Shown here: piece after piece, positions 39,825 to 50,721 of the stretch | Layout: each line of letters opens with the position of its first letter | Position numbering within the stretch: the first letter of the stretch is position 1 | Origin: Halioglobus sp. | GTDB lineage: Bacteria > Pseudomonadota > Gammaproteobacteria > Pseudomonadales > Halieaceae | Length of the DNA stretch: 64,000 nt | Assembly (NCBI GenBank): GCA_002699145.1 | Contig: PABK01000060.1 | Span: 186,001 to 250,000, forward strand | Reading direction: 5' to 3' | Position numbers and translations under genes: made by a program | The notes under the pieces: generated by a model | Databases searched by the model: none | Seen by the model: the letters and a program-made list of their open reading frames with translations, nothing else | Told to the model about the DNA's origin: nothing

Positions 39825-42428
39825 ATGGCGCAGGTGACAGTACAACAGCTCGCGGAAGTCGTGGGGGCGTCCTCCGAACGTCTGCTGACGCAGATGAAGG
39901 AGGCGGGCCTGCCGCATTCTGCTCCGGACGAGGCTGTTTCGGACGAGGACAAGCAGACGCTGCTGAAGTACCTCAAGCGCAGCCACGGTGAAGCCACCGA
40001 GCAGCCCAAGCGCATCACCTTGAAGCGCAAGACCCTGAGCACGCTGAAAACCAGCGGGTCAACGGGGAAGAAGACGGTCGCCGTCGAGGTGCGCAAGAAG
40101 CGCACCTACGTCAAGCGCGACGCGGAACAGGCGCCGCTGGAGGAAATGCCCGAGGTGGAGCCGGAAGTCGAGGCGCCACCGGTGGAAGTAGAGGCGCCGG
40201 AGCCGCCGCCCGAGGTCGTCATCGACCCGGAACCGACGCCGGAAGAGGCGGCGGAAATGGACCCGGAAGTCCTGCGCCAGCGCGCCGCGGAGCGCCGCAA
40301 GCAGCAGGAGGCCGCCGAGGCCGCCGCGCGCAAGGCCGCCCTGGAAGCGCGCCGCGCCGCCGAGGCCCAGGCCAAGGCCGACGCCGAGGCAAAAAAGGCG
40401 GCGGACAGCAAGGATGCCGCGCGCAAGCAGCCCAAGCGCCTGCACGAGGCGCCCGCGCAACGCCCGGCAAACGAGCAGCGCGAGCGCCGTCCGCGCAGCC
40501 GCCTGGCGCGCAACGCACCGGCCGGTCGCGGCAAGCAGCGCGGGCACAACCTGTCGCTGGCCGATCTTGACGCCGAGGCCGGGCTGGGGCGCCGTCGCGG
40601 CGGCCGCAAGAAGATCAAGCCGACCCACGCGGAGCATACGCGCCACGGGGTCGAGCAGCCCACCGAGCGCATGGTGCGCGACGTGGAAATCGCGGACATG
40701 ATTTCCGTCGCCGGCCTGGCGCAGCAGATGGCGGTGAAGTCGGGCGAGGTGATCAAGGAGCTGATGAAGCTGGGCGTCATGGCCACGATCAATCAGATGA
40801 TCGACCAGGACACCGCCACGCTGGTCGTCGAGGAGTTCGGCCACCGCGTGAAACTGATCAGCGCCGATGCGCTGGAGGAAAAGCTCGAGCAAACACTGTC
40901 CGAGCACGAGGGCACCGACGAGCCGCGCGCGCCGGTGGTCACGGTGATGGGCCACGTGGACCACGGCAAGACCTCGCTGCTCGACTATATCCGCAAGAGC
41001 CAGGTCGCCGATGGCGAGGCGGGCGGCATTACGCAACACATTGGCGCCTACCATGTCGACACTGACCACGGCATGATCTCTTTCCTGGATACCCCGGGCC
41101 ACGCGGCGTTTACCGCCATGCGCGCGCGCGGCGCCAAGAGCACGGATATCGTCATCCTGGTGGTGGCCGCCGACGACGGCGTCATGCCGCAGACCGAGGA
41201 GGCTGTCGCCCACGCCAGGGCCGCGGAAGTGCCGCTGATCGTCGCGGTCAACAAGATAGACAAGGAGGGCGCCGACCCCGAACGGGTGAAGAACGAGCTG
41301 TCCGCCAAGGAAGTCATTCCCGAGGACTGGGGCGGTGATACGCAGTTCATCAATGTCTCGGCCCACACCGGTGAAGGCATCAGCGACCTGCTCGACGCGG
41401 TGTTGCTGCAGGCGGAACTGCTGGAGCTGACCGCACCGCGCGATGTGCCGGCCCAGGGCATCGTCATCGAGTCGCGCCTGGACAAGGGGCGCGGACCCGT
41501 GGCGTCGCTGCTGGTGCAGAACGGCACCCTGCGCCAGGGTGACATCGTGCTCGCCGGCCTGCAGTTCGGTCGCGTGCGCGCCATGCTCGATGAGAACGGC
41601 GAGAACATCGAACAGGCGGGGCCGAGCATCCCGGTAGAGATTCTCGGCCTGGACGGCACCCCGGCCGCCGGCGACCTGTTCGCGGTGGTGGAGAACGAGA
41701 AGCGCGCGCGCGAGGTGGCCGACTTCCGCCAGGAAAAGAGCCGCGACAACAAGCTGCAGCGTCAGCAGGCGGCCAAGCTGGACAACATGTTCGAAAGCAT
41801 GACCGCCGGCGAGCGCAAGACGCTCAATGTGGTGGTCAAGGCCGATGTGCGCGGTTCCCTGGAGGCCATCCAGTCATCGCTGCTGGAGCTGGGCAATGAC
41901 GAGGTGCAGGTCAACGTGGTCTCCGGCGGCGTTGGCGGCATCACCGAAACCGACATCAACCTCGCCATGACCTCCGAGGCGGTGGTATTCGGCTTCAACG
42001 TTCGCGCCGACGGCGCGGCGCGCCGCCTGGTGGAGTCCGAGGGTGTGGACCTGCGCTACTACAACGTTATCTACGACCTGATCGACGATGTGAAGCAGGC
42101 GCTGTCGGGCATGCTGGCGCCGGAATTGCGCGAGGAGATCCTGGGTATCGCCGAGGTGAAGGACGTGTTCCGTTCGCCGAAGTTCGGCCAGATCGCCGGT
42201 TGCATGGTGACCGAGGGAACGGTACACCGGTCCCGGCCGATTCGCGTGCTGCGCGACAACGTGGTGATCTACGAGGGCGAACTGGAGTCGCTGCGCCGGC
42301 ACAAGGACGATGTCAACGAGGTGCGCAACGGCACCGAGTGCGGTATCGGCGTGAAGAACTACACCGATGTGAAGGTCGGCGACCTGATCGAGGTGTACGA
42401 AGTCAAGGAAGTCGCGCGCTCCCTGTGA
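39825..42428 (+). CDS. infB: Translation initiation factor IF-2
   Basis: 867 residues. Places fMet-tRNA on the ribosome using GTP. IF2_N domain at the start ([20 protein letters not shown]), a long charged Ala/Lys/Arg/Glu linker (about residues 90-270), a second IF2_N-type segment, then the G domain with [32 protein letters not shown], followed by domains II-IV and the C-terminal fMet-tRNA-binding domain. RBS GAGGAGA before ATG. Internal start codons could give shorter forms as in E. coli, but this is not shown here. Confidence 0.97.
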   Translation: MAQVTVQQLAEVVGASSERLLTQMKEAGLPHSAPDEAVSDEDKQTLLKYLKRSHGEATEQPKRITLKRKTLSTLKTSGSTGKKTVAVEVRKKRTYVKRDAEQAPLEEMPEVEPEVEAPPVEVEAPEPPPEVVIDPEPTPEEAAEMDPEVLRQRAAERRKQQEAAEAAARKAALEARRAAEAQAKADAEAKKAADSKDAARKQPKRLHEAPAQRPANEQRERRPRSRLARNAPAGRGKQRGHNLSLADLDAEAGLGRRRGGRKKIKPTHAEHTRHGVEQPTERMVRDVEIADMISVAGLAQQMAVKSGEVIKELMKLGVMATINQMIDQDTATLVVEEFGHRVKLISADALEEKLEQTLSEHEGTDEPRAPVVTVMGHVDHGKTSLLDYIRKSQVADGEAGGITQHIGAYHVDTDHGMISFLDTPGHAAFTAMRARGAKSTDIVILVVAADDGVMPQTEEAVAHARAAEVPLIVAVNKIDKEGADPERVKNELSAKEVIPEDWGGDTQFINVSAHTGEGISDLLDAVLLQAELLELTAPRDVPAQGIVIESRLDKGRGPVASLLVQNGTLRQGDIVLAGLQFGRVRAMLDENGENIEQAGPSIPVEILGLDGTPAAGDLFAVVENEKRAREVADFRQEKSRDNKLQRQQAAKLDNMFESMTAGERKTLNVVVKADVRGSLEAIQSSLLELGNDEVQVNVVSGGVGGITETDINLAMTSEAVVFGFNVRADGAARRLVESEGVDLRYYNVIYDLIDDVKQALSGMLAPELREEILGIAEVKDVFRSPKFGQIAGCMVTEGTVHRSRPIRVLRDNVVIYEGELESLRRHKDDVNEVRNGTECGIGVKNYTDVKVGDLIEVYEVKEVARSL

Positions 42429-42447
42429 GCGCGGGTTCTACGCGACG

Positions 42448-42849
42448 ATGGCCAGGGAGTATGCCAGGACGCAACGCGTGGCGGACTACCTGCAGCGTGA
42501 ACTGGCCGCACTCATACAGCACGAGGTGCGCGACCCCCGTGTCGGCATGGTCAGTATCACCGGTGTCGATGTGAGCCGCGACCTCGCCCATGCGCGGGTC
42601 TATTTCACCGTGATGGGCAGTGACTCCAGCGACGAGGCTGGCGAGTCCGCCGCGGCGCTGAACAAGGCGGCGGGATTTCTGCGCAGCCAGTTGTCGCGTG
42701 ACAGCAACATGCGCAGCGTGCCGCAGTTGAGATTTTATTTCGACAGCAGCGTGGGCCGCGGCCGCGAGCTCGAGGCGCTGATACGCCGCGCCGCCGATGC
42801 GGACCGCAAGCTGGGCCTGCGCGATGACGATTCCGGGGAGACACCCTAG
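42448..42849 (+). CDS. rbfA: 30S ribosome-binding factor RbfA
   Basis: 133 residues. KH-like fold with YARTQRVADYLQRELAALIQ, HEVRDPRVGMVSITGVDVSR and LRFYFDSSVGRGRELEALI. Assists 16S rRNA 5' end maturation and cold adaptation. Starts 19 bases after infB, and its TAG directly abuts the truB GTG. Confidence 0.96.
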   Translation: MAREYARTQRVADYLQRELAALIQHEVRDPRVGMVSITGVDVSRDLAHARVYFTVMGSDSSDEAGESAAALNKAAGFLRSQLSRDSNMRSVPQLRFYFDSSVGRGRELEALIRRAADADRKLGLRDDDSGETP

Positions 42850-43776
42850 GTGGCCAGGCGACGCCGCGGCCGCCCGGTCAACGGCATTCTCGTGCTGGAC
42901 AAGCCCACCGGGCTCAGTTCCAACCAGGCGCTGCAGAGCGCCAAGCGCCTCTACTTCGCGGCGAAGGCGGGCCACACCGGCAGCCTTGACCCCCTGGCCT
43001 CCGGCGTTCTGCCGCTGTGTTTCGGTGAGGCGACGAAGTTTTCCCAGTACCTGCTGGACGCGGACAAGGCCTACCAGAGCACGTTTCGCTTTGGCATCGC
43101 CACGACCACCGGGGACGCCGAGGGCGAGCCGCTACAGGTCGACGACGCGGGCCACCTGGCGGCGGATGACGTGGAGCGCGCGTTACAGGCGTTTCGCGGT
43201 GAAATCGAACAGGTGCCCTCCATGTACTCGGCCATCAAGCATGGCGGCCAGCCCCTGTACAAGCTGGCGCGGCAGGGGCAGGAAGTGGCGCGGGAACCGC
43301 GCCGGGTGGTCATCCAGCGGCTTGAATTGCGGGAATTTCGCGCCGGTGAGCGCGCCGAGGCGGATATCTACCTGGAGTGCAGCAAGGGCACCTACGTGCG
43401 CTCGGTCGCCGAGGACCTGGGGCGGGCGCTGGGCTGCGGCGCGCACGTGAGTGCGCTGCGCCGCACCCGGGCGGGCCCCTTCGGGATCGAGGACAGCGTC
43501 AGCCTGGCCACGCTGGAGGCCCTCAAGGGCGCCGAGCAGCTGGCCGAGATGGACGCCCTGCTGCGGCCCGCGGACGCGGCCCTGGGCGGGCTGCCGCTGG
43601 TGCGCCTGAGCGAGTCCGGCGGCTTCTACATGCGCCAGGGCCAGCCGGTACAGGTGCCAAACGCGCCCTGTAATGGTATGGTGCGCGTCGCCCTGGAGAG
43701 CGGTGAATTCCTGGGTGTTGGAGAGATATTGGACGACGGGCGCGTGGCGCCGCGTCGACTGGTAGTAAACCGGTAG
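42850..43776 (+). CDS. truB: tRNA pseudouridine(55) synthase TruB
   Basis: 308 residues, GTG start immediately after the rbfA stop. Makes pseudouridine 55 in the T-loop of tRNAs. Motif GHTGSLDPLASGVLPLCFGEATK holds the catalytic Asp (LDP, near residue 40). Other conserved parts are DKAYQSTFRFGIATTTGDAEG in part, and C-terminal PUA-like domain with GGFYMRQGQPVQVP. N-terminus RRRRGRPVNGILVLDKPTGL in part is standard. Confidence 0.96.
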   Translation: MARRRRGRPVNGILVLDKPTGLSSNQALQSAKRLYFAAKAGHTGSLDPLASGVLPLCFGEATKFSQYLLDADKAYQSTFRFGIATTTGDAEGEPLQVDDAGHLAADDVERALQAFRGEIEQVPSMYSAIKHGGQPLYKLARQGQEVAREPRRVVIQRLELREFRAGERAEADIYLECSKGTYVRSVAEDLGRALGCGAHVSALRRTRAGPFGIEDSVSLATLEALKGAEQLAEMDALLRPADAALGGLPLVRLSESGGFYMRQGQPVQVPNAPCNGMVRVALESGEFLGVGEILDDGRVAPRRLVVNR

Positions 43777-43842
43777 CGAATTACCGGTGTAGCTGGTCGC
43801 CGGGAGGCGACCCGAACCTGTCTGTAAATCTGCACGGACAGG
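43769..43842 (+). promoter_or_regulatory. Three tandem hairpins in the truB-rpsO spacer
   Basis: Stem 1: ACCGGTA (43769-43775)/TACCGGT (43782-43788), overlapping the truB stop. Stem 2: GGTCGCC (43795-43801)/GGCGACC (43806-43812) with loop GGGA. Stem 3: CCTGTC (43817-43822)/GACAGG (43837-43842), followed by CTCTTT. The series suggests processing or partial termination before rpsO. A further 150 bases without a gene lead to rpsO; S15 self-regulation by its leader is known in E. coli but no pseudoknot was identified here. Confidence 0.5.
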
Positions 43843-43989
43843 CTCTTTGGTAAATGCGGGTGACAGTGAGCGCCCGGAGCACGGTATTCGTCATTCCCGG
43901 TGGACCGCATCAGGCGCGATCCGGGAAGCCACAAATGCGCGCGCCGGTCGCCGGATCACCCCGGGCAGATTAAACGAGAGGAAACGACA

Positions 43990-44259
43990 ATGGCTTTGAA
44001 TGCCGAACGAAAGGCTGAAATTGTAAAAGAGTACCAGGTAGGCGAGGGCGACACCGGTTCCCCGGAAGTACAGGTAGCACTGCTGAGCGCGAATATCGAG
44101 CAGCTGCAGGGGCACTTCCAGTCGCACAAGCACGACCACCATTCGCGCCGCGGCCTGATCCGCATGGTAAACCAGCGCCGCAAGCTGCTGGACTACCTCA
44201 AGCACAAGGACGCCTCGCGGTACTCCACATTGATCAAGCGACTGGGACTGCGCCGCTAG
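43990..44259 (+). CDS. rpsO: 30S ribosomal protein S15
   Basis: 89 residues from ATG 43990 ([20 protein letters not shown]), preceded by GAGAGGAAA. Conserved [40 protein letters not shown] and [20 protein letters not shown]. Primary 16S rRNA binder needed for platform assembly. The rpsO-pnp pair follows as in E. coli. Confidence 0.98.
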   Translation: MALNAERKAEIVKEYQVGEGDTGSPEVQVALLSANIEQLQGHFQSHKHDHHSRRGLIRMVNQRRKLLDYLKHKDASRYSTLIKRLGLRR

Positions 44260-44345
44260 GCCTGACCCGCAGTGCCGCAGTGCGGGGCATGGGGCCTCGC
44301 TCGCGGCGGGCGGGCGCGGCCCGTCCATAGACAAAGAATTGGAGA

Positions 44346-46481
44346 ATGAATGTGAACCCAGTAACCAAAACCTTCCAGTACGGCGGCCAGACCGTCACGC
44401 TGGAGACTGGCCGTATCGCCAGGCAGGCGACCGGCTCGGTCCTGGTCACCGTCGAAAACACCTCGGTCCTGTGTACCGTGGTCGCCGAAAAATTCCAGCG
44501 CCCCGGCCGGGACTTCTTCCCGCTGGCGGTGCACTACATCGAGAAGACCTACTCTGTGGGCAAGATCCCTGGCGGCTTCTTCAAGCGTGAGGGCCGGCCG
44601 AGCGAGAAGGAAACCCTGACCTCGCGCCTGATCGACCGCCCGATCCGCCCGCTGTTCCCGGACGGCTTCATGAACGAGGTGCAGGTGGTCTGTACGGTGA
44701 TGTCCGCGGACAAGCACATCGCCCCGGATATTCCCGCCATGATCGGCACCTCCGCGGCGCTGGCCATCAGCGGCTGCCCGTTCAACGGCCCCATCGGTGG
44801 CGCGCGCGTCGGCTTCAGCGAGGCGCAGGGCTACATCCTGAACCCCACCTACGAGCAGCTGGCCGAGAGCAAGCTGGACATGGTGGTTGCCGGCACCAAC
44901 GAGGCCGTGCTGATGGTGGAATCGCAGGCGAAGGAGCTTTCCGAGGACCAGATGCTGGGCGCGGTGCTGTTCGCCCACCAGGAAATGCAAACCGTGATCA
45001 AGGCGATCAACGAGCTGACCGCGGAAGCGGGCAAGCCGCGTTGGGACTGGCAGGCGCCGGCGACCAACGAGGAGCTGGTGGCCGCGGTGGAGAACCAGGT
45101 CAAGGCGGACCTCGGCGAGGCCTACCGCATCACCGAGAAAGCCGCGCGTTACGAGCGTGTCGGCGAGATTCGGGACGCCGCCGTGGCGGCGCTGGCGAGC
45201 GAGGACGGTCCCAGCGAGGACGAGGTCAAGGACGTGTTCAAGTCCATTGAGAAGAACCTCGTGCGCAAGCGCATCCTGGCCGGCGAGGCGCGGATCGACG
45301 GGCGCGACACGCGCACCGTGCGCCCCATTGCCTGCGAGGTCGACCTGCTGTCCAAGGCGCACGGCAGCGCCCTGTTCACCCGCGGTGAAACGCAGGCGAT
45401 CGGCGCGGTGACCCTCGGTTCCACCCGCGACGCGCAGATCATCGACGCTCTGGAAGGGGAGCGTCGCGACCCGTTCATGCTGCACTACAACTTCCCCCCC
45501 TACTCGGTGGGCGAGGCTGGCCGTGTGGGCTTTACCAGCCGCCGCGAAACCGGTCACGGGCGCCTGGCGCGCCGCGGCCTGGCCGCCGTGCTGCCCGGCG
45601 AGGAAGAGTTTCCCTACACCGTACGCGTTGTGTCGGAAATCACCGAGTCCAATGGTTCCAGCTCCATGGCCTCGGTCTGTGTCGGCTCGCTGGCCCTGAT
45701 GGCGGCGGGTGTGCCCCTGAAGGCGCCGGTAGCCGGTATTGCCATGGGTCTGGTCAAGGACGGCAACCAGTTCGCCGTGCTGACCGACATCCTCGGTGAC
45801 GAGGACCACCTGGGCGATATGGATTTCAAGGTCGCCGGTACCGCCGAGGGCGTCACCGCCCTGCAGATGGATATCAAGATCGAGGGTATCAACGAGCAGA
45901 TCATGGAAGTGGCGCTGGAGCAGGCGCAACAGGCGCGGCTGCATATCCTCGGCCAGATGAACGAGGTGCTGTCGGCGCCGCGTGAGGTGACTTCCGAAAA
46001 CGCGCCGAGCATGACCACGCTGAAGGTCGACTCCGACAAGATCCGCGACATCATCGGCAAGGGTGGTGCGACCATCCGCGGTATCACCGAGCAGTCGGGC
46101 GCCACCGTGGACATCGACGACGACGGCACCGTGCGCATCTTTGGCCAGGACCAGGCGTCGCGCGACGCCGCGGTGGCGATGGTCGAGGAGATCACCGCCG
46201 AGGCGGAAGTCGGCGAAATCTACACCGGCACCGTTGCGCGCATCGTCGATTTCGGCGCCTTCGTCAACATCCTGCCCGGCAAGGACGGGCTGGTGCACAT
46301 CTCCCAGATCGCCAACGAACGCGTGGAAAACGTCTCCGATCACCTCAGCGAGGGTGACGAGGTGCGCGTGAAGGTGCTGGACGTGGACCAGCGTGGCCGC
46401 ATCAAGCTGTCCATCAAGGAACTGCTCGATGACGAGGTGGTGGCCGACGAGGAAGTGGTCGTGCAGGAGGCCGCGGACTAG
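44346..46481 (+). CDS. pnp: Polyribonucleotide nucleotidyltransferase (PNPase)
   Basis: 711 residues. Phosphorolytic 3'-5' exoribonuclease of the degradosome. Two RNase PH domains (first with [20 protein letters not shown], second with [20 protein letters not shown] and [11 protein letters not shown]-like [15 protein letters not shown]), a linker helical domain, KH ([20 protein letters not shown]) and S1 ([20 protein letters not shown]). The short acidic C-terminal tail ends VVQEAAD. ATG 44346 is preceded by GGAGA. No RNase III processing hairpin was clearly identified in the 86-base spacer. Confidence 0.98.
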   Translation: MNVNPVTKTFQYGGQTVTLETGRIARQATGSVLVTVENTSVLCTVVAEKFQRPGRDFFPLAVHYIEKTYSVGKIPGGFFKREGRPSEKETLTSRLIDRPIRPLFPDGFMNEVQVVCTVMSADKHIAPDIPAMIGTSAALAISGCPFNGPIGGARVGFSEAQGYILNPTYEQLAESKLDMVVAGTNEAVLMVESQAKELSEDQMLGAVLFAHQEMQTVIKAINELTAEAGKPRWDWQAPATNEELVAAVENQVKADLGEAYRITEKAARYERVGEIRDAAVAALASEDGPSEDEVKDVFKSIEKNLVRKRILAGEARIDGRDTRTVRPIACEVDLLSKAHGSALFTRGETQAIGAVTLGSTRDAQIIDALEGERRDPFMLHYNFPPYSVGEAGRVGFTSRRETGHGRLARRGLAAVLPGEEEFPYTVRVVSEITESNGSSSMASVCVGSLALMAAGVPLKAPVAGIAMGLVKDGNQFAVLTDILGDEDHLGDMDFKVAGTAEGVTALQMDIKIEGINEQIMEVALEQAQQARLHILGQMNEVLSAPREVTSENAPSMTTLKVDSDKIRDIIGKGGATIRGITEQSGATVDIDDDGTVRIFGQDQASRDAAVAMVEEITAEAEVGEIYTGTVARIVDFGAFVNILPGKDGLVHISQIANERVENVSDHLSEGDEVRVKVLDVDQRGRIKLSIKELLDDEVVADEEVVVQEAAD

Positions 46482-46504
46482 GTCTTTCTCCACCGCAACG
46501 AGAA

Positions 46505-46534
46505 GGGCGCACCGCGGTGCGCCCTTTTTTTTTT
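46505..46534 (+). terminator. Strong rho-independent terminator after pnp
   Basis: A 20-base GC palindrome (46505-46524, arms GGGCGCA/TGCGCCC around CCGCGG) followed by ten T. It ends the rimP-pnp operon. Confidence 0.95.
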
Positions 46535-46601
46535 GGCCACGCCGCGCGGGCGTGACATGGGGCCGGGGTGCGCTGTGGGCAGTGCGCGGCCCCCGCGTGT
46601 G

Positions 46602-48533
46602 CTACGTCGGCCGGTTGTCGACCAGGTTGTCCACCACCGACGGGTCGGCCAGGGTGCTGGTGTCGCCGAGGTTGTCCAGTTCGTTCTCGGCGATCTTGCG
46701 CAGGATACGGCGCATGATCTTGCCCGAGCGGGTCTTGGGCAGCCCCGGGGCCCACTGGATGACGTCCGGCTTGGCGATGGGGCCGATCTCGTCCACGCAC
46801 AATTGCACCAGGGCGGCGCGCAGTTCGTCGCTGGGTTCCACGCCCTGCATGGGCGTGACGTAGGCGTAAATGCCCTGGCCCTTGATGTCGTGCGGGAAAC
46901 CTACCACCGCCGCTTCGGCGATGTCGTCGTGCAGCACCAGGGCGCTCTCCACCTCGGCCGTGCCCATGCGGTGGCCGGAGACATTGAGCACGTCGTCCAC
47001 GCGCCCGGTAATCCAGTAGTAGCCGTCCTCGTCGCGACTGGCGCCGTCGCCGGTGAAGTAGTAGCCAGGGTAGTGGCTGAAGTAGGTGTCGATCATGCGC
47101 TGGTGATCGCCGTACACCGTGCGCATCTGGCTGGGCCAGGAGCGCTTGATGACCAGGTAGCCGGCGCCGGCGCCGTCGATTTCCTTGCCCTGTTCGTCGA
47201 GCAGGGCCAGTTCGACGCCGAAAAAGGGCCGCGTCGCGGAACCGGGCTTGAGGTCAGTGGCGCCGGGCAGCGGCGTGATCATGTGCGCGCCCGTTTCGGT
47301 CTGCCACCAGGTGTCGATCACCGGGCAGCGGCCGTCGCCAACCACGTTGTAGTACCACTCCCAGGCTTCCGGGTTGATTGGCTCACCCACGCTACCCAGT
47401 AGCTTGAGGCTGGCGCGCGAGCTGCGCCTGACCGGTTCGTCGCCCACTGCCTGCAGCGCGCGGATCGCGGTGGGCGCGGTGTAGAAGATATTGACCTGGT
47501 GCTTGTCCACTACCTGCCAGCAGCGCCCGGCGTCGGGGTAGGTCGGCACACCCTCGAACATCAGGGAAATAGCGCCATTGGCCAGCGGACCGTAGACGAT
47601 GTAGGTGTGACCGGTCACCCAGCCGACGTCGGCGGTGCACCAGTAAATATCGCCCTCGCGGTAGTCGAAGGCGTACTTGAAAGTCATGGCCGCGGCCAGC
47701 AGGTAGCCGCCGGTGGTGTGCAGCACGCCCTTGGGCTTGCCGGTGGAGCCCGAGGTGTAGAGGATGAACAGTGGGTCCTCGGCCGCCATCGGTTCCGGGG
47801 CGCAATCGGCGTCCGCCGCCGCCACCTGTTCGTGGTACCAGCAGTCGCGGCCCTCCTGCCAGCCGATGTCGCCGCCGGTGCGCCGCACCACCAGGCAGGT
47901 GTGTACGTTGGGGCAGGCCGCCAGCGCCTTGTCGGCGTTCGCCTTCAGGGGAATCGCCTTGCCGCCGCGCACGCCCTCGTCGGCGGTCACCAGCACCTGG
48001 CAGTCGGAATCGAGAATGCGGTCTTTCAGGGACTCCGGGGAAAAGCCGCCGAAGACCACCGAGTGCACCGCGCCGATACGCGTGCACGCCAGCATCGCGT
48101 AGGCCGCCTCGGGCACCATGGGCATGTAGATGCACACGCGGTCGCCCTTGCTGACGCCGCGTGCCTTCAGCGCATTGGCCAGCCGGCAGACCTGTTCCTT
48201 GAGTTCCGCGTAGCTGATGTGCAGGCTGTCAGCGGGGTCGTCGCCCTCCCAGATCAGCGCGGTCTGGTCGGCGCGCGCGGGCAGGTGCCGGTCGATACAG
48301 TTATAGCTGACATTGAGTACGCCACCGTCGAACCAGCGCGCCTCGCCGCGGTGGAAATCGTAGCTGCACACGGATTCCCAGGGGCGCTCCCAGGAGAGGA
48401 AGTTGTTCGCCATATCGGCCCAGAACCCCTCCGGGTCCTCCAGGGAACGCTGGTACATCACCTCGTATTGCTCGGCGTTGATATGGGCGTCGCGGAAGTT
48501 GGGCTGGACGGGGCGCAGGGCGAACTGTGACAT
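46602..48533 (-). CDS. acs: Acetyl-coenzyme A synthetase
   Basis: 643 residues. AMP-forming enzyme converting acetate, ATP and CoA to acetyl-CoA. ANL-superfamily motifs: [55 protein letters not shown] and the acetylatable lysine motif [14 protein letters not shown] near residue 605. N-terminal AcsA-type region [18 protein letters not shown]. In Pseudomonas, acs-type genes are under CbrAB/Crc control, which is suggestive given the neighbours, but no operator was seen. Convergent with pnp. Confidence 0.96.
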   Translation of the reverse strand: MSQFALRPVQPNFRDAHINAEQYEVMYQRSLEDPEGFWADMANNFLSWERPWESVCSYDFHRGEARWFDGGVLNVSYNCIDRHLPARADQTALIWEGDDPADSLHISYAELKEQVCRLANALKARGVSKGDRVCIYMPMVPEAAYAMLACTRIGAVHSVVFGGFSPESLKDRILDSDCQVLVTADEGVRGGKAIPLKANADKALAACPNVHTCLVVRRTGGDIGWQEGRDCWYHEQVAAADADCAPEPMAAEDPLFILYTSGSTGKPKGVLHTTGGYLLAAAMTFKYAFDYREGDIYWCTADVGWVTGHTYIVYGPLANGAISLMFEGVPTYPDAGRCWQVVDKHQVNIFYTAPTAIRALQAVGDEPVRRSSRASLKLLGSVGEPINPEAWEWYYNVVGDGRCPVIDTWWQTETGAHMITPLPGATDLKPGSATRPFFGVELALLDEQGKEIDGAGAGYLVIKRSWPSQMRTVYGDHQRMIDTYFSHYPGYYFTGDGASRDEDGYYWITGRVDDVLNVSGHRMGTAEVESALVLHDDIAEAAVVGFPHDIKGQGIYAYVTPMQGVEPSDELRAALVQLCVDEIGPIAKPDVIQWAPGLPKTRSGKIMRRILRKIAENELDNLGDTSTLADPSVVDNLVDNRPT

Positions 48534-48649
48534 GCGGCAGTGCTCTCGTGGTTATTGGGTCGGCGATACGACTGAGCACTGCATGATACTGAAAAAGGCG
48601 GCGTGTTTGGACCGCTGCCCGCACGCTGGCCGGGAAATCGGGCGAGCGC

Positions 48650-49534
48650 TTATCCGCCGGCCAGCATGCCCCAGTCGGATACCGGGTTGAGCGCCAGGCG
48701 CACGTTGTCGATGAGGCGGGTCTTGCCCAGCCTGGCCGCGGCGAGGATGGCGATCTCCTCGGTGTCCTCGGTGACCGCGCGCAGGGTCACGGCGTCGCGG
48801 ATGGCGAAGTAATCCGGGTCGAAGCCCGCCTGCAGCAGTTTCATGCGCGCGTGGGATTCCAGTTGCAGGAAGTTGTCGAAGCCGCAGGCGATGGCCTCGC
48901 GACAGCTGTTCAGGGTCTGGTGTAGCACCGGCGCGATGCGGCGCTGCTCGCGCGTCAGGTAGCCGTTGCGCGAACTCAGCGCCAGGCCGTCGCGGTCGCG
49001 ACTGGTGGAGACGCCGACGATCTCCACCGGCACGCACAGGTCGCGCACCATGCGGCGTACGATGGACAGCTGCTGGAAGTCCTTCTCGCCGAACACGGCG
49101 ACATCCGGTGCGACAATGTTGAACAGCTTGCTCACCACGGTGGTCACGCCGTCGAAATGGCCGGGCCGGCTGCTGCCGCACAGGGTATCGCCCAGCTCCG
49201 GCACGTGCACGATGGTTTGCGCCTCCATGCCCTGCGGGTAGATATCCTCCACCCGGGGGGTGAACAATACCTGCACACCCTCGGCGAACAGCTTTTCCTT
49301 GTCGGCTGCCAGTGTCCGCGGGTAGGCGTCCAGGTCCTCATTGGGACCGAACTGTAGCGGGTTGACGAAGATGCTGACGACGACGATGTCGCCCAGCTGG
49401 CGCGCCTTGCGCACCAGATCCAGATGGCCCTCGTGGAGGTTGCCCATGGTGGGGACGAAGGCGATGCGCCGGCCCTCGTCGCGGTGGGCGCGCAGGGCGG
49501 ATTGCAACTGGGCGTTGGTGGTGTATGTTCGCAT
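48650..49534 (-). CDS. panC: Pantothenate synthetase (pantoate-beta-alanine ligase)
   Basis: 294 residues. Joins pantoate and beta-alanine with ATP. HIGH-like FVPTMGNLHEGHLDLV, FVNPLQFGPNEDLDAYPRT, FGEKDFQQLSIVRRMV, and KMSKS-like SSRNGYLTREQR are intact. It lies downstream of panB but a 356-base gap separates them. Start ATG 49534 (MRTYTTNAQLQSAL). Confidence 0.96.
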   Translation of the reverse strand: MRTYTTNAQLQSALRAHRDEGRRIAFVPTMGNLHEGHLDLVRKARQLGDIVVVSIFVNPLQFGPNEDLDAYPRTLAADKEKLFAEGVQVLFTPRVEDIYPQGMEAQTIVHVPELGDTLCGSSRPGHFDGVTTVVSKLFNIVAPDVAVFGEKDFQQLSIVRRMVRDLCVPVEIVGVSTSRDRDGLALSSRNGYLTREQRRIAPVLHQTLNSCREAIACGFDNFLQLESHARMKLLQAGFDPDYFAIRDAVTLRAVTEDTEEIAILAAARLGKTRLIDNVRLALNPVSDWGMLAGG

Positions 49535-49890
49535 AGCTACCTGTTCCTGCTAGTGGAATGGTGACGCCGTGGCTGTCCAGTACACTACTCTCAGTACACT
49601 ACTGGTTGTGCGCCCCGCAAGCGGTCAATGCCGCAAGGGGTGGGCAAGTATGCCCCATCCCCCCTACCCGGGCAACGCCATTTTATGAAAAATTCACAGT
49701 AGCTGTTACCAATCGAAGCATATTTGGGGTATGACGTGTGGAGATGTGATACAGGTCTAGTAGTAAGCGCTTACTTACTTCAGGCCGACTGCTGGCCGGG
49801 TGACGGCGCGCCACATCTTCCGGCACGCGGCCGCTGCGCTGTCTGCCGGCCCCGGGGCGGGTGGCGCGGCGGACCACGCGGCGGCGGGCC
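49535..49890. other. 356-base panB-panC spacer
   Basis: No gene. It contains a perfect 14-base palindrome AGTAAGCGCTTACT (49762-49775), a tandem CAGTACACTACT repeat around 49577-49605 and an AT-rich stretch (49680-49735) that may hold a minus-strand promoter for panC. No consensus terminator for panB was found. Confidence 0.4.
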
Positions 49891-50682
49891 TCAGGAATAG
49901 GTGTGCTCCTCGCGCGGGAAACTGCCGTCCTTCACCGCGTTCACGAAGGCCTGCAGCCCTGCCTTGATGGTCGGCTGGCCTTCCATGAAGTTCTGCACGA
50001 AGCGCGGCGTGTGGTCGGACAGGCCGAGCAGGTCGTGCATGACCAGCACCTGCCCGTCGGTGCCGGCGCCGGCGCCGATACCGATCACCGGGATGTCGAG
50101 CTTGCGGCTGATATCGGCGGCCAGGTGGGCGGGAATACACTCGAGCACCAGCAGGCTGGCGCCGGCGTCCTGGATCTCCACGGCGTCGGCGAGAATGGAC
50201 TTGGCTTCCTTGGGTGTGCGGCCCTGCACCTTGAAGCCGCCGAAGGTGTTCACCGATTGCGGCGTCAGGCCCAGGTGGGCGCACACGGGAATGCCGCGTT
50301 CCACCAGCATGCTGATCGACTCCGACAGCCACACCCCGCCTTCCATTTTCACCATCTGCGCACCTGCCTGCATCAGTTTGGTGGCGTTGACCATGGTGTC
50401 CTGCGGGCTGGTGTAGCTCATGAACGGCAGGTCGGCGATGACCAGGCACTGGGGGTCAGCGCGGCACACGCAGTCGGTGTGGTAGGCCATGTCGTCGATG
50501 GTGACCGGTATCGTGCTGTCGTGACCCTGCAGCACCATGCCCAGGGAGTCGCCGACCAGGATGGCCTCCGCGCCGACCTCGCTGATCAGGCGCGAGAAGG
50601 TCGCGTCGTAAGCGGTGATACAGACGAACTTGTCCCCCGCGGCCTTCATTTTGTCCAGTGTGCTGATGGTGAACTTGGCCAT
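49891..50682 (-). CDS. panB: 3-methyl-2-oxobutanoate hydroxymethyltransferase
   Basis: 263 residues. First committed step to pantothenate, adding a hydroxymethyl group from methylene-THF to ketoisovalerate. Motifs VCITAYDATFSRL, ILVGDSLGMVLQGHDSTIPV, DLPFMSY, KMEGGVWL, AHLGLTPQSVN and GIGAGAGTDGQVLVMHDLLG. Part of the pcnB-folK-dNK-panB run. Confidence 0.97.
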   Translation of the reverse strand: MAKFTISTLDKMKAAGDKFVCITAYDATFSRLISEVGAEAILVGDSLGMVLQGHDSTIPVTIDDMAYHTDCVCRADPQCLVIADLPFMSYTSPQDTMVNATKLMQAGAQMVKMEGGVWLSESISMLVERGIPVCAHLGLTPQSVNTFGGFKVQGRTPKEAKSILADAVEIQDAGASLLVLECIPAHLAADISRKLDIPVIGIGAGAGTDGQVLVMHDLLGLSDHTPRFVQNFMEGQPTIKAGLQAFVNAVKDGSFPREEHTYS

Positions 50683-50721
50683 GGCGCGTGTCCTGTCTTT
50701 CCATGAGCACCCGGGGGTGCG

